NCBI GenBank assembly: GCA_038211475.1 | Contig: JBBQVN010000004.1 | Coordinates: 9,912 to 73,911 of the forward strand | Length of the DNA: 64,000 nt | Reading direction: 5' to 3' | DNA from: JANYBT01 sp038211475 | Lineage (GTDB): Bacteria; Acidobacteriota; Terriglobia; Terriglobales; Acidobacteriaceae | Part shown: in pieces, positions 9,570 through 18,212 of the stretch | How positions within the stretch are numbered: position 1 is the first letter of the stretch | Layout of the letters: each line of letters starts with the position of its first letter | The notes under the pieces: model-generated | Databases searched by the model: none | Seen by the model: the letters and a program-made list of their open reading frames with translations, nothing else | What the model was told of the DNA's origin: nothing | Program-made: the position numbers and the translations under genes

Positions 9570-10685
9570 CTACTCAAACCCCTCTCTCAAAAACCGAATC
9601 AGCTCCCACCCATCCCAGTACTTATACGGCGTTTCGCCCATGGTGTAGTGCCCGCACGGCAACGCCACCACTCTGTGATCCAGCCCGAGCTTCGCGAATT
9701 CGGCCACTATCTGCTCTGACAATTCCGGCAGAAACGTCATATCGTACCTAGCATAAATAATCAGCGACTTGCGCGGCCAGCGCGAGAATTGATGGAAGTA
9801 CGATATAGGACTAATTGCCAGCCACATTCGCCGCAATCGCTGCAGATCCAATCCGGTCTCGAGTCCCTGCCGGATGTGCCGTGTGGACTGCCCGTGCCAC
9901 ACCACATCGGCAAAGTAGCTGGACGCGTGGTTGAACGCGGCCACCTGAATCCGCGGTTCATGCGCCGTCGCCAGAAACGCGTGGCACGAACCCAGACTCG
10001 TCCCCACAATTCCCAGCCGGCTGTAGCCCTGGGTCTCCAGCCAATCGAAGCAGCAGCGAATGTCGATGACCCCTTGCCGGGTAGCGTCGAGCGTGCGCCC
10101 GATGTTGGCGGAGACCGCATAGTCGGCGCGCTGAGTCTCCGCCGGGCGCCGGATGTCGTGGTACGGCATGCTCAGCCGCAGCACCGCGATGCCCAGAAAG
10201 TTCAGCGCGTGGCACAGCCCGGTGTAAGCGATGGCGTCGGCGTTCCAGTGCGGCAGCAGCACCACGGCGCGTCGGCCGCGGACCGGAAACCAGCGTGCAT
10301 TGACAAGATTGTTTTCCGCAAAGGGTGTGTGCACCGGCGAAGTGAAGCGCAAGTATTCGGCAAAGGTTCCGCGAGCTTTTTCTTCCGGCCGCGCATCCGG
10401 AACCTCGCGCGTGCTGAAGACCTGCACTTCGCGGCGCTCCAACCGGAAATCGCGGGGCATCGCGTAGGCGAACCACTTGTCGCTCGCACTAAGAATCTGT
10501 CGGTTCCACGCTTCGAATAGTTGTTCTGGGTCCGCCGCCGCTCCGCTCTGCCCCGGCCAACCGGCGGTCCACTCCGTCCCCCATTCCAGCGGACGCACTA
10601 CCCTGTTGTTGTCCACCGAAGTGAGTCGCAGTTCCCAGTCATACATCCACTGGGCGTAGCGGGAATGTGGTCTGAGTGATGGCAT
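9570..10685 (-). CDS. Alpha/beta hydrolase of unknown substrate
   Basis: 371 residues from the ATG at 10685, which avoids overlap with alr. The fold is indicated by V-V-L-L-P-H-W-N (oxyanion strand), a nucleophile elbow G-T-S-L-G-S, a late Asp in I-I-Y-A-R-Y-D, and a His in L-P-C-G-H-Y near the C-terminus, giving a Ser-Asp-His triad. About 100 N-terminal residues precede the hydrolase core and have no motif I know. No signal peptide is seen. It lies 37 bases downstream of alr on the same strand and may be cotranscribed. The start is uncertain because no clear ribosome site precedes it. Confidence 0.75.
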   Translation of the reverse strand: MPSLRPHSRYAQWMYDWELRLTSVDNNRVVRPLEWGTEWTAGWPGQSGAAADPEQLFEAWNRQILSASDKWFAYAMPRDFRLERREVQVFSTREVPDARPEEKARGTFAEYLRFTSPVHTPFAENNLVNARWFPVRGRRAVVLLPHWNADAIAYTGLCHALNFLGIAVLRLSMPYHDIRRPAETQRADYAVSANIGRTLDATRQGVIDIRCCFDWLETQGYSRLGIVGTSLGSCHAFLATAHEPRIQVAAFNHASSYFADVVWHGQSTRHIRQGLETGLDLQRLRRMWLAISPISYFHQFSRWPRKSLIIYARYDMTFLPELSEQIVAEFAKLGLDHRVVALPCGHYTMGETPYKYWDGWELIRFLREGFE

Positions 10686-10722
10686 CAGGAGGTACTTTGA
10701 AGATAGCAGAGCGGCTTGCGGG

Positions 10723-11874
10723 CTAATCCACGTACTTGCGCGGGACCCGCTTCGAAATGGCGCAGAGGATTTCGTAGGGTACAGTTGCGCAGTGAGCAGC
10801 GTGCTCCACGGCATCGACAGCGCATTCGCCGGAGCGGCCCAGCAAGGTTGCCTCGTCGCCGGCCTCTACTCCGGGAATGTCGGTCACGTCCAGCAGCGTC
10901 AGATCCATTGAGATCATGCCTACAATCGGCGCGTAGTGCCCGCGCACAATCACGCGGCCGTGGTTGGAGAGCGCGCGGTTCAATCCGTCGGCATAGCCCA
11001 CTGGCAGCGCGGCGATGCGCGAGGCGCGAGCGGTCACGAACGTTCTCCCATATCCCAGGCCCTGACCCACATCGGCCCGTTTGACCGAGATGATCCGAGT
11101 TTTCCACTCCAGCACCGGCTTCACTTGCAGTGGTGGAACTTCGTCACTGGGCTTCCCGTCCCGTAACAGCTGAGGAGAGTAGCCGTAAAGCAGCAACCCC
11201 GGCCGCACAAAGTTCTTCCAGGTGTCAGGCCGCCCCAGGGTCGCGCCCGAATTCGCCATGTGCACCAACTCGGGATACAGACCGAATGAATGCAAGATAG
11301 CTTGCGCCTCGTTGAAGCACGCCTTCTGGCCTTCCATGGCTTCCATGATTTCCGATGCGCCCAGGTGGGTCATCACGCCTTCCAACCGAAGGTTTGGCGA
11401 CTCCACCAGCGCCTCGCACACCGCCGGCAGGTCTTCCATGAGCGCTCCAAGACGTCCCATTCCCGTGTCCACCTTCAAGTGCACGGAATGCACCACGCCC
11501 CGTCGCTGCGCGGCCTGCTGCAATAGCATGATCTGCTCCAACTCCCACACCGCCGGCGTGAGGTCGCGACCGAGCACATCATCTTCCTCGCCGCGCCAGA
11601 ACCCGGTCATCAGCAGAATGCGCGCCTTGATTCCAGCGTTGCGCAGAGCGTCGCCCTCGTCGGGGCCGGTGACGCCCATCCAGCATGCCCCGGCCGCCTC
11701 CAGCGCAGGCGCGCACATGCGGGCGCCGTGGCCATAGGCGTCGGCTTTCACTACCGCGCACACCGCCACGCCCGCGCCTACATGTTGTTGCACCAAGTGG
11801 AAATTGTGCTGCAGCGCCCCCAGCGACACTTCCGCCCAGGTCGGGCGCGTCCGCTGCCGCACTTCCGGTTCCAT
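10723..11874 (-). CDS. alr: Alanine racemase
   Basis: 383 residues from the ATG at 11874, giving the usual family length; the frame stays open to 12021 but that N-terminus has no family features. It makes D-alanine for peptidoglycan. The PLP lysine is Lys43 in A-V-V-K-A-D-A-Y-G-H-G, the catalytic tyrosine is Tyr275 in G-L-G-Y-G-R-T-F, and G-M-I-S-M-D-L near 319-325 is the conserved Met/Asp segment. Upstream on the same strand, 200 bases away, is ompH, which ends with a hairpin, so alr may have its own promoter. Confidence 0.96.
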   Translation of the reverse strand: MEPEVRQRTRPTWAEVSLGALQHNFHLVQQHVGAGVAVCAVVKADAYGHGARMCAPALEAAGACWMGVTGPDEGDALRNAGIKARILLMTGFWRGEEDDVLGRDLTPAVWELEQIMLLQQAAQRRGVVHSVHLKVDTGMGRLGALMEDLPAVCEALVESPNLRLEGVMTHLGASEIMEAMEGQKACFNEAQAILHSFGLYPELVHMANSGATLGRPDTWKNFVRPGLLLYGYSPQLLRDGKPSDEVPPLQVKPVLEWKTRIISVKRADVGQGLGYGRTFVTARASRIAALPVGYADGLNRALSNHGRVIVRGHYAPIVGMISMDLTLLDVTDIPGVEAGDEATLLGRSGECAVDAVEHAAHCATVPYEILCAISKRVPRKYVD

Positions 11875-12022
11875 CACCACAGTTCTCACGACCTCGCGAT
11901 TATATCGGGTCAGAGTTTCCCCTCGTTTTATCCGCACTCGAACATTGAGCATCCAGGTTAAGACACCGGGCCCCGCGGGATGACTCCCGGGTTTCACAGT
12001 CGCGCACAAAGAGGCGCGCATG

Positions 12023-12050
12023 AGAAAGGCCGCGCTTGCGCGCGGCCTCG
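12023..12050 (-). terminator. Hairpin after ompH, probable terminator
   Basis: A nine-base-pair GC-rich stem (AGGCCGCGC / GCGCGGCCT, 12027-12048, four-base loop) lies just after the ompH stop on the minus strand and is followed in that direction by TTTCTC. The T tract is short, so termination may be weak. Confidence 0.55.
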
Positions 12051-12075
12051 TGGAACTATCTTGCTTTTGGTGTCA

Positions 12076-12777
12076 CTACTTCTTTGGCGGAGTCGTAGGC
12101 GGAGTTGTGGGGGGCTTAGCTGGCTTCGTCGCCGGCTTTGCTGCACCACTATTTGGCACCGGCTTGGCGGCGCCACCGCCAGCGGGAGCAGCTACTCCGG
12201 ATTGCGCGTTGTATGCCTCTACCACGGGCTGCGTGATGTCCACACCGGGGCCGTACCAGACCACCGGGCCTTGCGGCCAGGGCTGCGAAGTGTCAATGAT
12301 CGCTCCGTAACCGCTCTCGCCAGCATACTTCACGATCATCGGCGCCATTTTTTGCAGAATGCGCTGGATAATTTCGTTTTGCTGGTTCTGGGCATCCTCG
12401 CGTGCATCCTGCACCGAGCGGTCGAAAGATTTTTGCCGAGTCTCCAGTTGTTTCACCAGGGCCGCGCGCGCGTCATCGTTAAGTTTTTCGCCTTGGGTAT
12501 TCAGTTGCTTCTTCAGGCTTTCAATCTCGTCGCTGCTGCCTTTGAGTTCCAACTGTTTGGGCTCGAGCTTCTTGCCCAGGGCTTCCAGGTCGCGTTTGCC
12601 TTCGTTGGTGGTAAAGATGGCTTGCTCAATGTTAATGGTACCCATCTTGGTACCGGTGGGTGACGCGAGATTGGTGGCGGGGGCCGCGGAAGCGCCCGTG
12701 GGAGCAGTCTGCGCCACGGCGGCGAAAGACAGGCTGCAGGCCATAGCCAGAAGAATGCGCATAAACTTGCTTGTCAT
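12076..12777 (-). CDS. OmpH/Skp-family periplasmic chaperone
   Basis: 233 residues. The start at 12777 gives a signal peptide (M-T-S-K-F-M-R-I-L-L-A-M-A-C-S, cut after AVA near residue 20) with an AGGAG site upstream. The family pattern is clear: G-T-I-N-I-E-Q-A-I-F near residue 45, then a long charged coiled coil (roughly 60-140) rich in Lys, Glu, Gln and Asp, then a short globular end. Skp holds unfolded outer-membrane proteins in the periplasm. Unusual is a Pro/Ala/Lys/Thr-rich tail of about 40 residues ending PPTTPPTTPPKK. Synteny just downstream of bamA is the conserved arrangement. Confidence 0.9.
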   Translation of the reverse strand: MTSKFMRILLAMACSLSFAAVAQTAPTGASAAPATNLASPTGTKMGTINIEQAIFTTNEGKRDLEALGKKLEPKQLELKGSSDEIESLKKQLNTQGEKLNDDARAALVKQLETRQKSFDRSVQDAREDAQNQQNEIIQRILQKMAPMIVKYAGESGYGAIIDTSQPWPQGPVVWYGPGVDITQPVVEAYNAQSGVAAPAGGGAAKPVPNSGAAKPATKPAKPPTTPPTTPPKK

Positions 12778-13026
12778 CGGATCTTTGAACTCCTTCGGAA
12801 TGTTCCGGAAATTACTGGATGCGCCTCGGTGCGCTGAATTCTCACCCGATTGGGCGCCAGTCGTAAACACTTGCGGCTATGCTCCCCACGCGAACAGCCA
12901 AAGGGCAGGGTGACTCGTCGCTGCTATCATCCAGGGACCCTCTAATTATAGGAGCTTGTCCTAGCCCCGTCAAACTGCGGCGGCAGCCCCGAACCGCAGC
13001 CCCTCGGACACCAGGAACCGCAGTCC

Positions 13027-15933
13027 CTAGAAGGTGGTTGCCACACTGAAGCGGAAAGTCTTGCGCGGTTCCCGCAGCAAATAATTTTGTCCGCCTGCAT
13101 TTAACTGGTATGTGAAGTCTCCCGCCGCTCCGGGAGGGAACAGGTCGCGGGTGATTTTGATCGGCGCATTCGCGGGGGTGTCCAATCGCAGCGGGTTGTA
13201 CGCCCAATAGACGCGAAAAGGCGCGTTAATGATGGGCAGCATGACCTGCAACTCAAGTCCCGTGGACATACGCGGGACGTAGTTGGTCCCTGAAATTGGC
13301 TTCAAAATCCCGGAGAACGTAAACTTCTGGCCTCCAATGCAATTCAGCGCAGCGTCGCGGGCGGGACATCCGAACAACGTGTTGTTGATGTCATCCAGTT
13401 GGCCCGAATTGATGCGCAACTGCGAGGTGCGGATGATCGGGTTCATCCCCATATCCACGAAAGGCGCCAGCACCACTGGTCCCGCAATAGTGATGCGGTA
13501 TTCCAGATTGCCGGTGAGACCCAAATCGCCACCAGGATTGACCACCCGTTCGATGGGCAGCGTGACGGTATACGGGCAGGGAGGTGCACCACATCCCCCT
13601 GCGCGAGGATTCTTGGGGTCTAACGGCACGATCGTACCGTCAGGATTGCGCAGCGCCACCGTGGTCTTGTCAGGCAGGAAGGCGTAGGGAGTCACGGTAA
13701 GTGTGTCAAAGCCGCGCAAGTCATTGTCTCCGCCCAGATAACTGCGTTGGAACGGAGGGGCCACCACGCCGTTATATCCGGTGAGGAAGGAGGCTTGAAT
13801 GTTGTAGCCAATGGCATTGCGCTTCTTGTTTACCGGGAAAAATTGCTTGTACGAAATAATCGGCCGCAGGGTGTTGACCGTCCCTCCCAGGCCGGAGATT
13901 TCTCCACCCACAAACAGACTATGGCCATGGTGTGGATTGACCGCCGCGTCCAGCGTATTGACGGTAAAGCTGGGAGTGATCTTGCTAGTGATGATTCCGT
14001 TTAACGCGTTGGGGCCGGAGACACCGCGAAATGCCAGGTTGGTGAATAGGAGCTTGGAGGCATCGCTGACCGCAACCAGCGACGAGCGGTCTAGCGAGTA
14101 GGAGATCCCTATCCGCTTCGGTGATCGGCGCAAGGGGTAGCTTAACGAAACCGTGAATCCTGTGCTGGCCTGAGTGTAGTTTTGCAATGCTTGCAGCGTC
14201 GAGTTGGGCAAATTCAGGTTTTGTCCGTTTTGAAGGGCAAGATTCCTCGCCTGGTTATAACTGAAGCGGTTGCTGAAAACCGTGAAGCCCAACTGCAGAG
14301 GCCGGTCATACAAATAAGGCTCGGTGAATCCAAACAGCAGGCTGCGCTGAAGGCTCCCAATGTTCGCCTGCACCTGTAGGGTCTCGCCCAAGCCCAGGAA
14401 ATTGTTGGTGGTGTAATTCAGCCCGACGAAAGCGCCTTCGAGCCCGCTCACTCCGCCGTTCAATCCAATACTGTTCTTGCCCTTTTCCCTCACCTTCAGC
14501 GTCAGATCTACGGTGCCGTTCTTCTCGTCGAGCTTGCGGTCCGTGTTATTGGGGTCCTCAGGCTTGATCTGCTCAAAATATCCCAGCTGATTCAAGCGCA
14601 GCAAGCTGAATTCCCAGAGGCGGGAGTTGTAAACCTGCCCTTCTTCGAGCACCACTTCGCGCCGGATGACTTTGTCGCGCGTGGTGCTGTTGCCCTCGAA
14701 CTCAATGCGCCGCACGTAAAACTGCTTGCCCTCGTCCACGTCTATTTCCAGGTTGACGATCTTCTTTTCTTCGTCAATATGGGTGTCGGGCACCGGGGTG
14801 AAGTTGATGTAGCCCAGTTCGCCGTACGCCTTGGTCAGGTTCTGCAAGCCCTTGGCGATCTTGTCGCGATTGAAAATGTCACCATCTTTGATCTGGAACA
14901 AGCTGCGCAACCCTGACTGGCTTTGCACCGCCTTGTTGTTTTTGAATGTGATGGTGCCCAAGTGGTACAGATCGTTTTCGTCGATGGGCATGGTGATATC
15001 CACCGCCTTGCCCGGCCCGGGTTGCAGCAGCGGGATGTGAAATCCCTCGCGGCCGGTATCGTGCACCAGGGTCTTCGGATCTTCCACCAGGGCCTTGAAA
15101 TAACCGCGGTTCTGGTACTCTGCGCGGACTCGCTCGGTATCTTCGGAGAGTTTGCTGGCATCGTAGGTCTTGGCAAAGAGAGCTTCCAGGAAAATTGAGT
15201 GCGGAATGCCGATGGGCTTCAGGTTCTTCATCGCCGTGCGCAGCGTGCGCGCGTTCAGATTGCGGTTGCCCACAAAGCGGATGCGGCCCACCTTCACCTT
15301 GGGCCCTTCTTTCACCACAAACGTGATGGCGACCGATGCGGGCGGGATGGGCCGTACCTCGGTCCGCACCGTAGCGAACTGGCGACCGTGTTCCCCCAGC
15401 AATTCCCTCAATGCCACTTCGGCTTTCTTGATGCGGGTGGGATCGTACTGGCTCTCCTGAGTCAACCCGACTTTGCGCTCCTTGAAGCGGTCCAGCACGT
15501 CGCTATTGGTGACCGCGTTCAGGCCGACATAACTGATTTCCCGGATAGTGGGGCGTTCCTTCACATAAATGTGAATGATCCATCCCTTGGCGGACTGTTC
15601 CCGCTCCATGCGGATGTCTTCGAAATACCCAGTGTTCCACAGGGAATTGAAGTCGCGTTCCAGCGCGGCCTCGTCATACACGTCGCCAACATGAGTGAAC
15701 ACTCGGGCTTTGACGGTTTCGGCTGGGATGCGGCGATTATTGTGGACCTGAATGCCCACGACCAAATCCTGTTGCGCCCATAGACGGGGTGCCAGCAGAA
15801 ATACCATCACCAGCGCCAAAGCCGTCGCGAAAGTCCGAAAGAAAGTCGGCTGAAAACCGTAACCCTTTTGCAATGAAAAGCTTAGGGACTTTCGCGCAAA
15901 GAACAACCGGTGCGCGCCACGACCGGCACGCAT
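13027..15933 (-). CDS. bamA: Outer-membrane protein assembly factor BamA
   Basis: 968 residues. A hydrophobic signal segment near residues 33-53 (ending LLAPRLWAQ) shows that the true start may lie downstream of the ATG used. Several POTRA domains follow (about 55-430), marked by strings such as I-R-F-V-G-N and R-R-I-E-F-E-G-N, then a 16-strand barrel domain that ends in Phe, the usual outer-membrane C-terminus. BamA inserts barrel proteins into the outer membrane and shows that the host is a diderm. The length is above the roughly 800 residues of E. coli BamA; the barrel loops (for example a Cys- and Pro-rich loop near residues 770-790) carry the excess. ompH follows 249 bases on. Confidence 0.95.
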   Translation of the reverse strand: MRAGRGAHRLFFARKSLSFSLQKGYGFQPTFFRTFATALALVMVFLLAPRLWAQQDLVVGIQVHNNRRIPAETVKARVFTHVGDVYDEAALERDFNSLWNTGYFEDIRMEREQSAKGWIIHIYVKERPTIREISYVGLNAVTNSDVLDRFKERKVGLTQESQYDPTRIKKAEVALRELLGEHGRQFATVRTEVRPIPPASVAITFVVKEGPKVKVGRIRFVGNRNLNARTLRTAMKNLKPIGIPHSIFLEALFAKTYDASKLSEDTERVRAEYQNRGYFKALVEDPKTLVHDTGREGFHIPLLQPGPGKAVDITMPIDENDLYHLGTITFKNNKAVQSQSGLRSLFQIKDGDIFNRDKIAKGLQNLTKAYGELGYINFTPVPDTHIDEEKKIVNLEIDVDEGKQFYVRRIEFEGNSTTRDKVIRREVVLEEGQVYNSRLWEFSLLRLNQLGYFEQIKPEDPNNTDRKLDEKNGTVDLTLKVREKGKNSIGLNGGVSGLEGAFVGLNYTTNNFLGLGETLQVQANIGSLQRSLLFGFTEPYLYDRPLQLGFTVFSNRFSYNQARNLALQNGQNLNLPNSTLQALQNYTQASTGFTVSLSYPLRRSPKRIGISYSLDRSSLVAVSDASKLLFTNLAFRGVSGPNALNGIITSKITPSFTVNTLDAAVNPHHGHSLFVGGEISGLGGTVNTLRPIISYKQFFPVNKKRNAIGYNIQASFLTGYNGVVAPPFQRSYLGGDNDLRGFDTLTVTPYAFLPDKTTVALRNPDGTIVPLDPKNPRAGGCGAPPCPYTVTLPIERVVNPGGDLGLTGNLEYRITIAGPVVLAPFVDMGMNPIIRTSQLRINSGQLDDINNTLFGCPARDAALNCIGGQKFTFSGILKPISGTNYVPRMSTGLELQVMLPIINAPFRVYWAYNPLRLDTPANAPIKITRDLFPPGAAGDFTYQLNAGGQNYLLREPRKTFRFSVATTF

Positions 15934-16053
15934 CGCTAATACAGGGCTATCCTGAGGAAAACGAAGGATCGCAACGACCTCGGAAAATTAAGGATTGAAG
16001 AATCGCAATTATACGGCACGGCTACAGAACCCGTCCAAGCCCGCCGTCTTTTC

Positions 16054-18189
16054 TTATGATGCAGAAACGCTGGGACGAGAGAGTTCTACTTCCACCAAGA
16101 CGGAATAGAACGTCGCCGCGTTGCCCAAGTCGGTCAACTTTTCTGAGGTGAGCACGTTGATGTTGCTTCCGTGCTCGGTCAGTTTCGCCCAATTCAAGTG
16201 CGCCGCCACCACCCCAGGTTGCACCGCGCCATTCACTTTAGCCCGCAGCTCAATCTCGCCGCGACCGTTGAAAACACGTACTTTACTGCCATCGGGAATG
16301 TTACGAGGGCGAGCGTCGTCGGGATGAATTTCAAGAATATCCACGGCTTCCATCGCTCGCACGCTCTCCACGTTGCTGAACGTCGAATTTAAGAAGTTGT
16401 CGGCCTTCCGGGCGAGCAATTCCAGCGGAAATCCTTCGGCCAATGGCCCAGTACGTGATTCCGCGGGAGCAGTGAACTCGACCACCGGATCATGGCCCTG
16501 CTTCTCCAAAGTCGCACTGAAGAATTCCGCTTTGCCGCTGGGGGTTTGGAAGTTGCCCTGCGCAAAAGGAAGAAAGGGCGCGGAAGTCGCACTCGCGCCA
16601 CCCGGCGCAGCACCCTCAAAGTTTAAACGAACGTGATCTTCGTCCTCAAGCCGCTTGCGCGTAATGCCCTCAAGCCATGGATTGGTGGAGTCGAGCGCAC
16701 GGTCAATCATCTGGTCATCGGTTTCGCGGAAACAAGGTTCGTCGAAAGCCATGCGTTCCGCGAGATTGCGAAACAGCTCCACGTTGGAACGGCACTCTCC
16801 CAGCGGAGCGATGGCCTGCTGCGACACCTGCAAATAATAGTGCCCGTAGGCGGCAACCAGGTCTTTATGCTCGAAAAATGTCGTGGCCGGCAGCACCACG
16901 TCCGCGTAATCCGTAGTGTCGGTAAAGAATTGTTCGTGGACGACGGTGAATAAATCGTCGCGCCGCAGCCCGCGTATGACTTCATTATGGTTCGGACAAA
17001 CCGCTGCCGGATTCGACGCATAGACGAACAGCGACTGGATCGGCGGATTCTGTAGATTGTTCAGCGCCTGCCCCAGTTGCACCATGTTCACCACCCGGGC
17101 CGGACGTCCCAGTGCGGTCTGCATCAGCTCGGGCATCTGCAGGGCTTCACGATTCAGTCCAAAGCCGCCGCTGGTGGAGAGTTGCAAACCCCCGCCGACT
17201 TCTTTCCACGAGCCTGTCAGGCAAGGCAGCATGGAGACCGCGCGCATCGACATTCCGCCACGTTCCGACCTCTGAATGCCATAGTTCACGCGAATCACTG
17301 CGGGATGGGTCGTCGCGTACTCCCGCGCCAGCTTCACAATGTCTGCGGCCGCAATGCCTGTCCATTGCGCCACCCGCGCTGGCGGGAACTCCTGCACCTT
17401 TGCCTTCAGTTCCTCGAAACCCAGAGTGTGTTCCGCGACGTATTCCGCGTCATGCAGTCCTTCGTTGATGATCACGTGCATCAACCCCATGGCGAGGGCT
17501 GCGTCCGTGCCAGGGTGGACCGGCAAATACCAGTCGGCGCGCTTGGCGGTGCGAGTCCGATAGGGATCAATCACCACCAGCTTGGCGCCGTTACGTTGCG
17601 CCTCCTGCACGAACGGCCACAGATGCACATTGTTGCCGTGGATATTGGCGGCCCAGGCAATGATGTAGCGGGAATGCCGGAATTGTTCCGGTTCGGTCCC
17701 GACCTTGATCCCCGTGACCGATTTCAGACCTTCTTCGCCGGCGGTGGAACAAATGCTGCGCTCGAGTTGGGAAGCCCCTAGACGATAAAAAAATCGGTGG
17801 TCCATCGAACCGCCGTTCAATGCGCCCAGAGTCCCGCCATAGGAGTAGGGCAGGATCGCCTCGTTGCCAAACTGCGCGATTATGTCGCGAAAGCGTTGGG
17901 TAATCTGGTCGAGTGCCTGGTCCCAGGAGATGCGCTCAAATACTGCATCGGGACCACCCGCCTGAGGTCCTTTGTGGACGCCCGGCTTCCGCCGCATGGG
18001 ATAGAGCACCCGGCCCGGCGAATACACGCGGTCCAGATACTTCGCCACCTTGGCGCACAAGAAGCCGCGCGTGATCGGATGCGCCGGGTCTCCCTGAAGC
18101 TTTGTAGCACGGCCATTTTCCACCGTGATGAGCACGCCACAGGCGTCCGGGCAATCGTGGGGACAGGCGGCGTGGATGACTTGGCTCAT
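16054..18189 (-). CDS. Molybdopterin-dependent oxidoreductase (DMSO reductase superfamily)
   Basis: 711 residues from the ATG at 18189. The N-terminus has the [4Fe-4S] motif CPHDCPDAC with a fourth Cys in R-G-F-L-C-A-K, then the Mo-bisPGD catalytic domain (D-Q-A-L, Y-G-G-T-L-G) with a possible Cys ligand in S-I-C-S-T-A-G-E-E, and a C-terminal dinucleotide-binding domain. No Tat signal is visible, so it is likely cytoplasmic. No electron-transfer or membrane-anchor subunit is adjacent. The substrate cannot be told from sequence; it could be of the formate-dehydrogenase-like or BisC-like type. It starts 23 bases after the stop of the SpoIIE-phosphatase gene. Confidence 0.88.
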   Translation of the reverse strand: MSQVIHAACPHDCPDACGVLITVENGRATKLQGDPAHPITRGFLCAKVAKYLDRVYSPGRVLYPMRRKPGVHKGPQAGGPDAVFERISWDQALDQITQRFRDIIAQFGNEAILPYSYGGTLGALNGGSMDHRFFYRLGASQLERSICSTAGEEGLKSVTGIKVGTEPEQFRHSRYIIAWAANIHGNNVHLWPFVQEAQRNGAKLVVIDPYRTRTAKRADWYLPVHPGTDAALAMGLMHVIINEGLHDAEYVAEHTLGFEELKAKVQEFPPARVAQWTGIAAADIVKLAREYATTHPAVIRVNYGIQRSERGGMSMRAVSMLPCLTGSWKEVGGGLQLSTSGGFGLNREALQMPELMQTALGRPARVVNMVQLGQALNNLQNPPIQSLFVYASNPAAVCPNHNEVIRGLRRDDLFTVVHEQFFTDTTDYADVVLPATTFFEHKDLVAAYGHYYLQVSQQAIAPLGECRSNVELFRNLAERMAFDEPCFRETDDQMIDRALDSTNPWLEGITRKRLEDEDHVRLNFEGAAPGGASATSAPFLPFAQGNFQTPSGKAEFFSATLEKQGHDPVVEFTAPAESRTGPLAEGFPLELLARKADNFLNSTFSNVESVRAMEAVDILEIHPDDARPRNIPDGSKVRVFNGRGEIELRAKVNGAVQPGVVAAHLNWAKLTEHGSNINVLTSEKLTDLGNAATFYSVLVEVELSRPSVSAS

Positions 18190-18212
18190 GCCGAGATTAT
18201 AAGGGAGTCTGG